NCBI GenBank assembly: GCA_023418475.1
Contig: JAEZZO010000032.1
Location: 1 to 64,000, forward strand
From: Bacillota bacterium
GTDB lineage: Bacteria; Bacillota; Clostridia; Lachnospirales; Lachnospiraceae
DNA: 64,000 nt
Reading direction: 5' to 3'
Translations under genes and position numbers: made by a program
The notes under the pieces: generated by a model
Seen by the model: the letters and a program-made list of their open reading frames with translations, nothing else
Databases searched by the model: none
Told to the model about the DNA's origin: nothing
Shown: piece by piece, positions 26,223-34,616 of the stretch
Numbering within the stretch: position 1 is the stretch's first letter
How the letters are laid out: every line of letters begins with the position of its first letter

Positions 26223-26990
26223 CTATTTTAAATACTGAATAGATGTCTTCAGCAGCATGACCATCTCGTTAAAGATAAAATCTGCAACGGATGGCAATAA
26301 TCCCATCATCAATATCAGCACAATTAAACCAACTACAATTTTTAACTGTATTCCAATTACAAACATATTCATCTGAGGAGCTATTTTTGTCAAAATAGCT
26401 AAAATAGTGTTTACCACCAGCATAGATGCATATACCGGCAATACAATCCGAAATCCTATTATAAAATAATCCGTGATAAACTGTATCATTATGTGATACA
26501 TATCCGGATCAATTTTTACTTCACCTATACCAATCACTTGAAAGGAATCAACAATAGCACGAATAAAATAATGATGCATATTAGTGATCATCATTATAAG
26601 CAGTACCAAATTTCCATACAAATTAGCAGTAATCGTAGAGGGAACATTATTAATCGGATCAAATTGCGTTACCATAGAAAAACCAATTTCCATATCGAGA
26701 AGCTGACCGGCAAAATTAATAATATAGTAAGCAATGTTGGCAAACAGCCCCATAATAGCTCCGGCAAGAGCCTCGGATACTACTATAACAAAATACCCTA
26801 TAATCCCCTCATATTCCGCTTGTTGATAAGGTGCACTGTAAAAAAGGATTGCCGTTAAAAAAATTGCAAAACCTGTTTTAACTCTAACCGGCACATTCCC
26901 AAGTGAAAAAAAAGGAGCCGTAAAAATAAAACCGGTTGTCCTCACAAGTATAATAAGAAAAACTTCAAAATTTTCAAGCGAAAATGTCAT
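26223..26990 (-). CDS. fliR: flagellar export protein FliR
   Basis: An integral membrane export-gate component of 255 residues with about six hydrophobic segments, forming with FliP and FliQ the helical core channel. MTFSLENFEVFLIILVRTTG at the N-terminus and FAGQLLDMEIGFSMVTQFDP in the middle are family-like. Its ATG overlaps the fliQ stop (ATGA), showing translational coupling. Confidence 0.94.
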   Translation of the reverse strand: MTFSLENFEVFLIILVRTTGFIFTAPFFSLGNVPVRVKTGFAIFLTAILFYSAPYQQAEYEGIIGYFVIVVSEALAGAIMGLFANIAYYIINFAGQLLDMEIGFSMVTQFDPINNVPSTITANLYGNLVLLIMMITNMHHYFIRAIVDSFQVIGIGEVKIDPDMYHIMIQFITDYFIIGFRIVLPVYASMLVVNTILAILTKIAPQMNMFVIGIQLKIVVGLIVLILMMGLLPSVADFIFNEMVMLLKTSIQYLK

Positions 26991-27262
26991 AGATTATTAA
27001 TGTAATAACCAAAATTGGAATACAGTTCTACCATGTAATCCCTTAATGAGTTTAAGATCCATCCGCCAAACAGCATAATTACGATAAATATCGCAATCAA
27101 TTTAGGAACAAATGTGAGGGTTTGCTCCTGTATGGAGGTAACAGTCTGAAGGATACTGATAATTAAACCGACTACCAATGAAATAAGCAGCATCGGAGCA
27201 GAGGTTTTAATTACCAGATAGAGTGCCTGCCTTACTATATCTATAATAATATTCTCATTCAT
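26987..27262 (-). CDS. fliQ: flagellar export protein FliQ
   Basis: A 91-residue protein with two membrane helices (about 13-40 and 50-75) and the family pattern LLISLVVGLIISILQTVTSI followed by QEQTLTFVPKLIAIF. Part of the FliPQR export core. It overlaps fliR by four bases, while a 136-bp gap holding a two-hairpin repeat separates it from fliP. Confidence 0.95.
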   Translation of the reverse strand: MNENIIIDIVRQALYLVIKTSAPMLLISLVVGLIISILQTVTSIQEQTLTFVPKLIAIFIVIMLFGGWILNSLRDYMVELYSNFGYYINNL

Positions 27263-27268
27263 TTTTTA

Positions 27269-27361
27269 CCACATTTCTGCGCTGCTTTTTATGCATCTGA
27301 GTTTGTGTACGAAGCGCAGACACAAACTCCCAAAGTGAAAAGCTTTTACACTTTTTGAAAA
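27269..27361. repeat. two-hairpin intergenic repeat, copy A (fliP-fliQ)
   Basis: Modules in plus order: CCACATTTCTGCGC (27269-27282), then GAGTTTGTGT and ACACAAACTC (perfect 10-bp stem, loop with G-C-G-C-A-G), then AAAGTG/CACTTT around AAGCTTTT. The same modules in the same order occur at 32054-32136, and the first one at 14944-14959. On the minus strand the second hairpin lacks a clear T tail, so it is not an obvious terminator. Confidence 0.55.
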
Positions 27362-27398
27362 TAACATGTATCAAATGAAATGATCTATGGCCACCTGA

Positions 27399-28307
27399 CT
27401 AGTAGAAGGTCTTAACAACCTGTCCAATAATTAAGTCCCATCCATCTGCTATGATAAAAAGTAATATTTTAAACGGCATGGAAATCATCGTAGGTGGCAG
27501 CATCATCATACCCATTGACATCAAAGTAGATGCAACTACCATATCGATCACAATAAAAGGTATGTAAATAAGAAAACCAATTAAAAATGCTTTTCTTAAT
27601 TCACTGATAATAAAAGCCGGTATCATAACAGTAATCGGAATATCATCCGTACTTTTAACAGTGTCGATCTTCGCAATATCCATAAATAATCTTAAATCCT
27701 TTTTATCACTTTCTGAATGCATCTGCTTTAACATAAAAGTACGTATAGGAGTAATACCGGCATCAAATGCCTCCTCCTGTGTTATTTCACCTTTCGATAA
27801 CGGCTTAATTGCATCATTATTTATCTGCGTAAAGGTCGGTGCCATTATGAAAAATGTTAAAAACAAGGATAACCCAACCAATATCTGGTTAGGCGGTGTT
27901 GTCTGTGTACCGATTGCTGTTCTGACAAAATGCAGTACTATGACAATTCTAGTAAAAGACGTCACCATAATTAATATGGATGGAGCAAGGCTGATGACCG
28001 TCAGCACCAAGAGCATCTGCAGTGTTGTCGCTAAGCCTTTGCCATCCTCACCTGTATTTATGGAAAACTGGAGCGGTCCCAACGTACCGCTCAGATTATC
28101 GTTAGAACCGGAAGACTTATCAGTATTATCTGATCTCGTATCGGTTCCATTTGCTTTCGTATCGGCAGTGCTTGTTTTTGCGACATTATTTTGTGTAGTA
28201 GATGCAAAAACCCTGTTGCCGTTAAAAAAAGCTGAAATGCAGATCACTAGCATAATAATAATGATCACAGGCTTTCTTATTAAGCTTTTTCTAAAACTTC
28301 TATTCAT
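27399..28307 (-). CDS. fliP: flagellar export protein FliP
   Basis: FliP forms the core of the export channel with FliQ and FliR. A cleavable signal sequence is likely (hydrophobic about 15-32, ending near V-F-A-S), followed by a Ser/Thr/Asp-rich spacer of about 50 residues that is longer than usual, then four membrane segments with family blocks such as SFTRIVIVLHFVRTAIGTQT. The frame starts at a TTG at 28337 and has an ATG at 28328, but the ATG at 28307 has AAAGG nine bases upstream and is preferred (302 residues). Confidence 0.95.
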   Translation of the reverse strand: MNRSFRKSLIRKPVIIIIMLVICISAFFNGNRVFASTTQNNVAKTSTADTKANGTDTRSDNTDKSSGSNDNLSGTLGPLQFSINTGEDGKGLATTLQMLLVLTVISLAPSILIMVTSFTRIVIVLHFVRTAIGTQTTPPNQILVGLSLFLTFFIMAPTFTQINNDAIKPLSKGEITQEEAFDAGITPIRTFMLKQMHSESDKKDLRLFMDIAKIDTVKSTDDIPITVMIPAFIISELRKAFLIGFLIYIPFIVIDMVVASTLMSMGMMMLPPTMISMPFKILLFIIADGWDLIIGQVVKTFY

Positions 28308-28329
28308 GGAAACCAACCTTTGCCTCATT

Positions 28330-28749
28330 CTAGTCAATCCGTTTCGTTTTTATCTTTTCGAGAATTTGTTTAAAATTCACATTCTCCTTTGCTGGGGTTT
28401 CTTTCATAAAAAGCTCGGTTTCCTCTAATTCAGTAATAAAATTAATTGTATCCTTACCAACCGCAATTACTATATACTTATTCGCTATTTTCACAACTTG
28501 AAGAAATTTATTTGGACTGATCCGGTAAGTATCAATTACTTTGAAATTACTGTTTTTGAATTGACCAAGTGATAATTTGCCCACATACCTTGTTGTAAAG
28601 TAAGCAGCGGCAAGGATTAAAATCAGAATAAACAACAACTCAAATAGTTGAATTATACTACCATATGGTACTTCACTAGAAGCGGATGATGGTATTGGAG
28701 TCGCACCATTATTGATACCTGCCAGTAAGACCATAGCTTTTGCTGACAT
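28330..28749 (-). CDS. fliO: flagellar biosynthesis protein FliO
   Basis: FliO is a small membrane chaperone for FliP assembly. This 139-residue form has one membrane helix (LFELLFILILILAAAYFTTR) and then the FliO domain (F-K-V-I-D-T-Y-R-I-S-P-N-K-F-L-Q-V-V-K). The open frame extends back into cheY, but the ATG at 28749 comes directly after the cheY stop and gives a normal length. The stop lies just before the fliP start. Confidence 0.85.
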   Translation of the reverse strand: MSAKAMVLLAGINNGATPIPSSASSEVPYGSIIQLFELLFILILILAAAYFTTRYVGKLSLGQFKNSNFKVIDTYRISPNKFLQVVKIANKYIVIAVGKDTINFITELEETELFMKETPAKENVNFKQILEKIKTKRID

Positions 28750-28750
28750 A

Positions 28751-29113
28751 TCAGCCCACAGCTTTCTTAACTGCTTCCAAAACTCTGTCTGCCTGGAACG
28801 GCTTAACAATAAAATCCTTTGCTCCCGATTGGATTGATTCAATTACCATAGCCTGCTGTCCCATAGCGGAACACATAATTACATTAGCACTCGGATCAGT
28901 AGCTTTAATCTTCTTAAGTGCCTGTATACCATCCAATTCTGGCATTGTAATATCCATCATAACCAAATCCGGTTTTGTTTCTGCATATTTGTCAATTGCT
29001 TTTAAACCATTCTCTGCCTCTCCAGCAATGGTGTACCCATTCTTACTTAAAATATCCTTGATCATCATTCTCATAAACGCTGCATCATCACAAATTAAAA
29101 TACTTTTCGCCAT
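28751..29113 (-). CDS. cheY: chemotaxis response regulator CheY
   Basis: A 120-residue single receiver domain. Phospho-acceptor D54 (DLVMMDITMPELDG), acidic pocket D9/D10, S82 in IMCSAMGQ and K104 in IVKPFQ are all in place. CheA phosphorylates it, and CheY-P binds FliM and FliY at the switch. Located between fliY and fliO, as in Bacillus subtilis. Confidence 0.95.
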   Translation of the reverse strand: MAKSILICDDAAFMRMMIKDILSKNGYTIAGEAENGLKAIDKYAETKPDLVMMDITMPELDGIQALKKIKATDPSANVIMCSAMGQQAMVIESIQSGAKDFIVKPFQADRVLEAVKKAVG

Positions 29114-29147
29114 ATCATATTCTCCTATCTCATAATTATGTAATTTT

Positions 29148-30410
29148 CTATTTGTTTTTAATTATCTCTGTTACACGGATACCAAAGGCTTCTTCCATAA
29201 CTACTACTTCGCCCTTTGCGACAAATTTACCATTTACCAGTACATCAATCGGCTCTCCTGCAAGACGATTTAATTCTATAATAGTTCCTGGTGAAAAATC
29301 AAGGATTTCTTTGATCGATTTACTTGTTCGGCCAAGTTCTACCGTTACCTCCAAAGGCACATCCATCAGTAAATCAATATTTTCCGGAGGTGCTCCGATA
29401 CCCTGCATTGGATTAAACGATGCAAACTGAACCGGCGAGACATTTACATTTTGCACAGGCGGCGCCGGATAAGGCATCGTTTGTGGCATTGCCTGCGCCA
29501 TTACTCCCTGTGGAGGATATGCATAAGGATTATATCCTTGCGGCATCTGTGGCATTTGACCCATTTGCGGCATCTGCGGCATTTGGCTCATTTGTTGCAT
29601 CTGCGGCATCTGGCTCATTTGCTGCATAGGAGCTGATTCCTGCTGATTCTGTAAAGGAATATTATTCATCTGAGGAGCTGCTGCTTCTGTCTGTCTTTCC
29701 ATAGGCGGCCTTGTTGGAATGTCCGGCTCCATTGTGGTAGCCTGGATAAATTGCTTATATAAATCTCTTGCAAAATCAAAAGGATATAGCTGCATTAATA
29801 CGCTGTCTACAAGATCCCCTATTTCCATATGAAAAGAGACTCTTACGAAATTTCCCTTCAGAAATTCTGCAAGGTTTTCGCCATTTATATGCTCATACAG
29901 ATCTACAACAGCTGAGGTCGGCGGGCTGATATTTACTCTCTTTTCTAACATGGAAGAGATTGAAGTAGCTGCCGAACCCATCATTTGATTCATTGCTTCA
30001 CTGATAGCACTCAGATGGAGTTCTGACAGTTCACCTGAAATATTGGTTCCGTCACCACCCATCATTAAATCGGTGATTATTTTAACATCTTTTTCTTTCA
30101 GAATTAATATATTATTGCCATCGAGACCGTCTTCGTAATATATCTGTATGAAAACACAGGGTTTATCATAACTATTCACAATATCTTTCCATGTTGCATA
30201 TTCTACAACCGGTGTCGTAATATTAACTCTCTGATTAACTAAGGAAAACAGTGTTGTTGCCGCTGTACCCATGCTGATATTAGATATTTCGCCTATGGCA
30301 TCCTTTTCTGCATCGGTTAGCTCATCCTTTGAGGCATTACTTACTGGGTCTTCTGTATTCATGCCATTTAATAAAGCATTTATTTCTTCTTGGGATAGCA
30401 TACCATCCAT
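29148..30410 (-). CDS. fliY: flagellar switch phosphatase FliY (CheC-like + FliN domains)
   Basis: A 420-residue fusion. The N-terminus (MLSQEEINALLNG) resembles the CheY-P-binding peptide of FliM. Two CheC-type phosphatase motifs follow (D-A-I-G-E-I-S-N and S-A-I-S-E-A-M-N). After a Met/Gln/Pro-rich linker of about 90 residues (about 230-335; tandem Q-M-P/Q-M-S units) comes the FliN/SpoA C-ring domain (DVPLEVTVELGRTSKSIKEI). It therefore replaces FliN in the switch and removes phosphate from CheY-P. The linker is low-complexity at DNA level too (29500-29640) and may vary in length. Confidence 0.95.
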   Translation of the reverse strand: MDGMLSQEEINALLNGMNTEDPVSNASKDELTDAEKDAIGEISNISMGTAATTLFSLVNQRVNITTPVVEYATWKDIVNSYDKPCVFIQIYYEDGLDGNNILILKEKDVKIITDLMMGGDGTNISGELSELHLSAISEAMNQMMGSAATSISSMLEKRVNISPPTSAVVDLYEHINGENLAEFLKGNFVRVSFHMEIGDLVDSVLMQLYPFDFARDLYKQFIQATTMEPDIPTRPPMERQTEAAAPQMNNIPLQNQQESAPMQQMSQMPQMQQMSQMPQMPQMGQMPQMPQGYNPYAYPPQGVMAQAMPQTMPYPAPPVQNVNVSPVQFASFNPMQGIGAPPENIDLLMDVPLEVTVELGRTSKSIKEILDFSPGTIIELNRLAGEPIDVLVNGKFVAKGEVVVMEEAFGIRVTEIIKNK

Positions 30411-30416
30411 TGCCTG

Positions 30417-31397
30417 TTACTCCTCTCCTCTGATTATTGATGAAATTTTTACCGCATAAGAGCCTGAGGATGCACCCGGAAGGGCGGTAAATTTATGTAT
30501 ATTACCGACATAGACGGCTAATTCATCATCCACCTTGGAATTAAGTTTAATGATATCTCCTTTTTGCATATTTGCAAAATCATTTACCGATATCGTACTT
30601 TTTCCCAGTACTGCTCTTAGTGGAATCCTTGCCTTCGAAATGGCAGTTTCAATCACCTCTTGATAAGATTTATCATCATTCATCTGCATCGTTGAATACC
30701 AATATTTCGTATTCAGCTTATCAATTACCTTTTCCAGACATACATAAGGAAGACAAATATTCATCATACCCTCAATATTGCCAATTCTTATATTCAATGT
30801 AACTAAAGAAATCATTTCACTTGGCGATATGATTTGTGCAAACTGAGAATTTGTTTCGATCCGAAGCAGTCTCGGCTGTACCTGTATTACATTCGCCCAA
30901 GGTTCCCGAAGTAAATTAGTACAAACATTATAGATACGCTCAATAATGGATAATTCAATCTCAGAAAAATCTCTGACCTTGTCCAGAGGATATCCTCCGC
31001 CCCCCAGCATACGGTCGACAATCGCATAACCCAAATTGTCCGCCAGCTCAATAATAATATTTCCCTCAAGCGGGGAAAAATCAACAATCCCTAATAAAAC
31101 AGGATTAGAAAGGGCATTCGTAAATTCAGAGTATTGAACAGCTTCCGAATTTCTAACCTCCACCTGAACATTTTTACGAAGATATGCAGGAAGGTTTGTA
31201 GAAAGCAATCTGGCATAATGCTCAAATATAATATTTAAGGTTCGTAAATGTTCTTTTGAAAATTTGGATGGTCTGGCAAAGTCATAATTTTTAATCTGCT
31301 TTTCCGAAGTCTGTTTGTAATCATCCGCATCAAGTTCACCGCTGGAAAGCGCAGCAAGCAGATTATCTATCTCATTTTGGGATAAGACATCTCCCAT
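30417..31397 (-). CDS. fliM: flagellar motor switch protein FliM
   Basis: C-ring protein that binds CheY-P. The N-terminal peptide LSQNEIDNLLAAL is the CheY-binding motif, the middle is the CheC-like domain and the C-terminus the SpoA/FliN-like domain. Of two close ATGs, the one at 31397 is eight bases from GGAGG and is preferred to the one at 31403, which almost touches it (326 residues). Downstream fliY starts seven bases after its stop. Confidence 0.97.
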   Translation of the reverse strand: MGDVLSQNEIDNLLAALSSGELDADDYKQTSEKQIKNYDFARPSKFSKEHLRTLNIIFEHYARLLSTNLPAYLRKNVQVEVRNSEAVQYSEFTNALSNPVLLGIVDFSPLEGNIIIELADNLGYAIVDRMLGGGGYPLDKVRDFSEIELSIIERIYNVCTNLLREPWANVIQVQPRLLRIETNSQFAQIISPSEMISLVTLNIRIGNIEGMMNICLPYVCLEKVIDKLNTKYWYSTMQMNDDKSYQEVIETAISKARIPLRAVLGKSTISVNDFANMQKGDIIKLNSKVDDELAVYVGNIHKFTALPGASSGSYAVKISSIIRGEE

Positions 31398-31507
31398 TGA
31401 CATTACCTCCTAATTTACTAGTTCCATAATAACATATAAAACGAATAAAATCATCATTTATTTCGTTATTCCTATACTGGTATTTTGTACATTGATACTT
31501 CACCGGC

Positions 31508-32011
31508 TTATTGCAGTATGATATTTCCAAAGGTAACATTAATAATCACATCAGAATTAAAATAATTCTTAATATTCTCCAAAATCTTTTTCTTAATTGC
31601 ATCTTTATTGTTCTTGACTTCGTCCATGGTATATTTTGAGAACTCGTCATTTACAATTTCCTTAATGGCATTTGCATTACCGGTTATTTTTGTCCCAAAT
31701 TCTTCCGAATAATCCTTACTCTTGGTGTTCGCGTATACGGTTACGTATAACAGTGCATAATGCGGATTCCCATCTGTGCTCACTAAATTGATTGTTAGCT
31801 GATCCGGGATGTCAAAACTTGCAAAATCGTTAATCCCTACTTTTTCATCATTTTTTGATTCCAGTTCTAAATCTACAATGGATGATATTTTATCCACCAG
31901 ATTCGTTGTTCTGTTCGCAGCAGGTACTATGGCAAAAATTAAAACTGCTGTCAATGCAGTGTTAATTAATACGATAGCCATAATAATAATGGTTAATATG
32001 TTTTTCTTCAT
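31508..32011 (-). CDS. fliL: flagellar basal body-associated protein FliL
   Basis: A 167-residue single-pass protein that supports the stator. One N-terminal membrane helix (about 5-27) is followed by an extracytoplasmic domain with the family's F-A-S-F-D-I-P-D-Q-L-T-I-N-L and a C-terminal N-Y-F-N-S-D-V-I-I-N-V-T-F-G-N-I-I-L-Q. GGGAGG precedes the ATG. Located after motAB as in many Clostridia. Confidence 0.85.
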   Translation of the reverse strand: MKKNILTIIIMAIVLINTALTAVLIFAIVPAANRTTNLVDKISSIVDLELESKNDEKVGINDFASFDIPDQLTINLVSTDGNPHYALLYVTVYANTKSKDYSEEFGTKITGNANAIKEIVNDEFSKYTMDEVKNNKDAIKKKILENIKNYFNSDVIINVTFGNIILQ

Positions 32012-32053
32012 TTGGTAAAACGCCTCCCTTGCTCTTACTTATAGTGCATTTTT

Positions 32054-32275
32054 TCCTCATTCCTGCGCACAGTAAGTTTGCGCCGAGGATTGCGCAGGCA
32101 CAAACCTTGCGAGTGAAAGTGATTTTTCTTTCACCCTTCCAATCATGATGCCGCAAGCGGCATCACAAATAATTGGGGAAGAAGCCTGAAACGAGCACCG
32201 CTGTGCTCATTTCGCGGTTCTTCTTAGTGTGAAGATGCTTTTTCATCACACTTTTTCCCTTCAGGACAAGCCGTC
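32054..32275. repeat. two-hairpin intergenic repeat, copy B, plus further palindromes (fliL-motB)
   Basis: The 353-bp gap between fliL and motB holds no gene. It begins with TCCTCATTCCTGCGCA (32054-32069; 16 bp identical to 14944-14959), then the AGTTTGCGC...GCACAAAC hairpin and GTGAAAG/CTTTCAC, in the same order as copy A. Further palindromes follow: GATGCCGC/GCGGCATC, GAGCAC/GTGCTC nested in a longer GAAGAA...TTCTTC stem, and AGTGTGA/TCACACT followed by TTTTT on the plus strand. The rest, to 32364, is AT-rich. Confidence 0.55.
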
Positions 32276-32364
32276 GGAACCTAGCGTTATATATATTAAT
32301 TATCATATCATATTTGTTTAAATTACAAAATAATCATATTTTCTCATTAATTCAAACAAAATAA

Positions 32365-33315
32365 TTAATCACTGCTGATTTCATTGTATATTTTAATCTC
32401 AATTCTTCTATTCTTTGCTCTTCCTTCTTCTGTCGCATTACTTCTGATCGGCTCATATTCGCCGCGTCCGGAATATTTTAACCTGGCCGGATCAATACCA
32501 CATTTATCTATCAGAAATTCTGCTGCATTTAATGCTCTTGCGGATGACAGCCAATTATTATCAGCAAATCTAGAATTTGAAACAGGAACATTATCAGTGT
32601 GCCCAATTATTTCAACATTGCAATTTTTATAATGCTTAATGATATTACTGATTTTCGTAAGAAGGGGAAATGCTTCCTTCTTTACCACAGCATCACCTGA
32701 CTTAAATAAAACAGAACCATTCAAGGTAAGCTGTACATATTTATTTTTTTGATCGATACTAAGCTCAACATATTGTCCCAGATTGTACTGTCCGTTTAAA
32801 TCCGATATCTGATCATACATTTGCTCATTCGAAGCCGCCATTTCCTGATTTACTTTTGTCACCGCTTCCTTTAATTCCATTTTTTCATTGTTCTCTGTAG
32901 CTTTAGAAGAATTTGTACCATTATTATTTTCAGGATTCACAGTTTCCTCTGACCCTTCATTACCGCTCTTCGAATTAATAGGATCTGAGGTATCGGCTTG
33001 TCCTTCCTGCTTAATTCCTGTCTTTGCACTGTTTTTACCCATTCTGGATAAGTATTCATCCAGGTTGCTCATCTGTGAAACTCCTGCAGAAATCAGCTCA
33101 CCGGTACCAATGGAAGAACCTCCGCCCTGAAATACACCAAACGAGTTTGATAAGGATATCGTAACCTTTTCGAATTTTTCCTGATTAACATCAGAGAAAG
33201 CAAATAACATAACAAAAAAGCAAAGGAGCAAATTCATTAAATCTGCAAAGGTACTGATCCAGGCAGCAGGACCGCCGGAAGATGATTCACTTTTCTTTCT
33301 AGCCAACTTCCTCAC
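32365..33315 (-). CDS. motB: motor stator protein MotB
   Basis: Stator subunit that anchors MotA to peptidoglycan. A single membrane helix with the ion-binding aspartate lies near the N-terminus (WISTFADLMNLLLCFFVMLF), then a Ser/Asn/Glu-rich linker and a C-terminal OmpA-like domain (IIGHTDNVPVSNSRFADNNW). The linker (about 85-150) is long. The start is uncertain: a GTG at 33315 inside the motA end, or a TTG at 33306 that gives the typical M-A-R-K-K start. It overlaps motA by up to 17 bases, so translation is coupled. Confidence 0.95.
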   Translation of the reverse strand: MRKLARKKSESSSGGPAAWISTFADLMNLLLCFFVMLFAFSDVNQEKFEKVTISLSNSFGVFQGGGSSIGTGELISAGVSQMSNLDEYLSRMGKNSAKTGIKQEGQADTSDPINSKSGNEGSEETVNPENNNGTNSSKATENNEKMELKEAVTKVNQEMAASNEQMYDQISDLNGQYNLGQYVELSIDQKNKYVQLTLNGSVLFKSGDAVVKKEAFPLLTKISNIIKHYKNCNVEIIGHTDNVPVSNSRFADNNWLSSARALNAAEFLIDKCGIDPARLKYSGRGEYEPIRSNATEEGRAKNRRIEIKIYNEISSD

Positions 33316-34099
33316 CGCCTTCTTCCCTCATCGCCGCTCTGCGGGTCGGTGACAGGAAGGATTTCAGTTTTTCTTCAATTACTCTTGGGTTCTCTCCGGC
33401 TTGTATGGAAAGAAGTCCTTCCACCATTACTTCCTTTATCATTATTTCTTGCGAGTTATTCGCCTTCAGCTTAGTAGAAATAGGAATACAAATCCAGTTG
33501 GCAAGCATAGAGCCATAAAAGGTAGTTACCAGTGATACTGCCATATTAGGGCCTACTGTACTTACATCACTCATGTTTTTTAACATATTAATAAGACCAA
33601 TCAACGTTCCGATCATACCCCAGGCAGGACCCATTGCTCCCATCGAATCCCAAAATCCAACGGTACCCGAATGTCTGCCCTCAATACAGTTTAATTCTGT
33701 TTCCAGAATATTTCGTACAAGCTCCGGATCCGTTCCGTCTACAATTAACAAAACTCCCTTTTTCAGGAAATCATCATCAATCCCGTTCGCAGCTTCCTCT
33801 AATGCCAGCAGCCCTTCCTTTCTGGCAACATTTGATAAATCAATGATGGCTTTTATGGTTTCTTCTTCATTTGAAGGCACTTGCTTTAAAATCAACGAAA
33901 AACTCTTTAAGTTATTAATAAAGCTTTTAAAATCGTGCGACATCATTAACATACAAAATAAGGATCCCCCGAAAGTAATCATAATTGAAGAAAGATCAAA
34001 GAAATTCAAAAGAACACTGACACTAGGCTGCCCCCATAAAATACCTGCCACAACAATTACTAAACATGCAACCATTCCCACTATTGATGCAATATCCAA
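33299..34099 (-). CDS. motA: motor stator protein MotA
   Basis: A 266-residue stator subunit with four membrane helices (two near the N-terminus, two at about 145-210 with WDSMGAMGPAWGMIGTLIGL) and a cytoplasmic loop that touches FliG. The start codon is TTG at 34099 with AGAAGGTG seven to eight bases upstream; no ATG is near, so expression may be kept low. It precedes and overlaps motB. Whether the ion is H+ or Na+ cannot be told. Confidence 0.95.
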   Translation of the reverse strand: MDIASIVGMVACLVIVVAGILWGQPSVSVLLNFFDLSSIMITFGGSLFCMLMMSHDFKSFINNLKSFSLILKQVPSNEEETIKAIIDLSNVARKEGLLALEEAANGIDDDFLKKGVLLIVDGTDPELVRNILETELNCIEGRHSGTVGFWDSMGAMGPAWGMIGTLIGLINMLKNMSDVSTVGPNMAVSLVTTFYGSMLANWICIPISTKLKANNSQEIMIKEVMVEGLLSIQAGENPRVIEEKLKSFLSPTRRAAMREEGGEEVG

Positions 34100-34150
34100 A
34101 ATTATTCACCTTCTATCCTTGGTTTTTTATATAAAAAGAGAAAATTTTTC

Positions 34151-34342
34151 TCATAATTCTCGTCCAAATATTTCTTTTTTGTATAATATTACAAGATTTT
34201 TTATCTCCTGTCTACTTTCCTTTACGATGAATTTGTTGCCAGAAGTCAATGTAATTACAGTGTCCGGAGACTCTTCTACCTTTTCTATTAAGTCTGCATT
34301 AATGGTTAATTTTGAATCATTTAGTCTTGTTACATCAATCAT
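34151..34342 (-). CDS. flbD: FlbD/SwrD-family flagellar protein
   Basis: A 63-residue protein with the family pattern MIDVTRLNDSKLTINADLIE and V-I-T-L-T-S-G-N-K. In Bacillus subtilis the homologue SwrD raises stator torque, which fits its place directly before motA. The open frame runs back to 34435, but the ATG at 34342 has GGAGG eight bases upstream and gives the family start. Confidence 0.9.
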   Translation of the reverse strand: MIDVTRLNDSKLTINADLIEKVEESPDTVITLTSGNKFIVKESRQEIKNLVILYKKEIFGREL

Positions 34343-34541
34343 AATGGCCTCCATCTGCCGCGTTTGCGGTATGCAATTTTTAGTGAAAAACACACTCCGT
34401 ACCTTTAGCGAGTTGAAAAAAGCTTCTCTTTTCAACTTATCTCCTTTCTGTATTGATAGTACACTGTAACGTCTTTGTTGATACGGATTATACTTCTGTG
34501 TGATGAAATAATAAATAAAATGCTATAACAATTCACGTGAA

Positions 34542-34571
34542 TAGAAAAGGTGGCAGTTTTCGCCGCCACCT
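34542..34571 (-). terminator. attenuator-like hairpin between flgE and flbD
   Basis: AGGTGGC and GCCACCT (arms 34548-34554 and 34565-34571) form a perfect 7-bp stem, followed on the minus strand by TTTTCTATT. It lies about 45 bp after the flgE stop in the middle of the operon, so it would only partly stop transcription and may lower motAB and later genes relative to hook genes. Confidence 0.55.
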
Positions 34572-34616
34572 ATCATCACTGATATATGGCCCGTTCCTAC
34601 ATACATCAGCCCTGTG

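Noticed and set aside
29420..29636. Two plus-strand frames rich in Ala/Phe or His/Arg/Leu
   Set aside because: They are opposite-strand shadows of the Met/Gln/Pro repeat of FliY.
31962..32156. 64-residue minus-strand frame upstream of fliL
   Set aside because: It overlaps the fliL start in another frame and is made of the intergenic hairpin repeat; no ribosome binding site.
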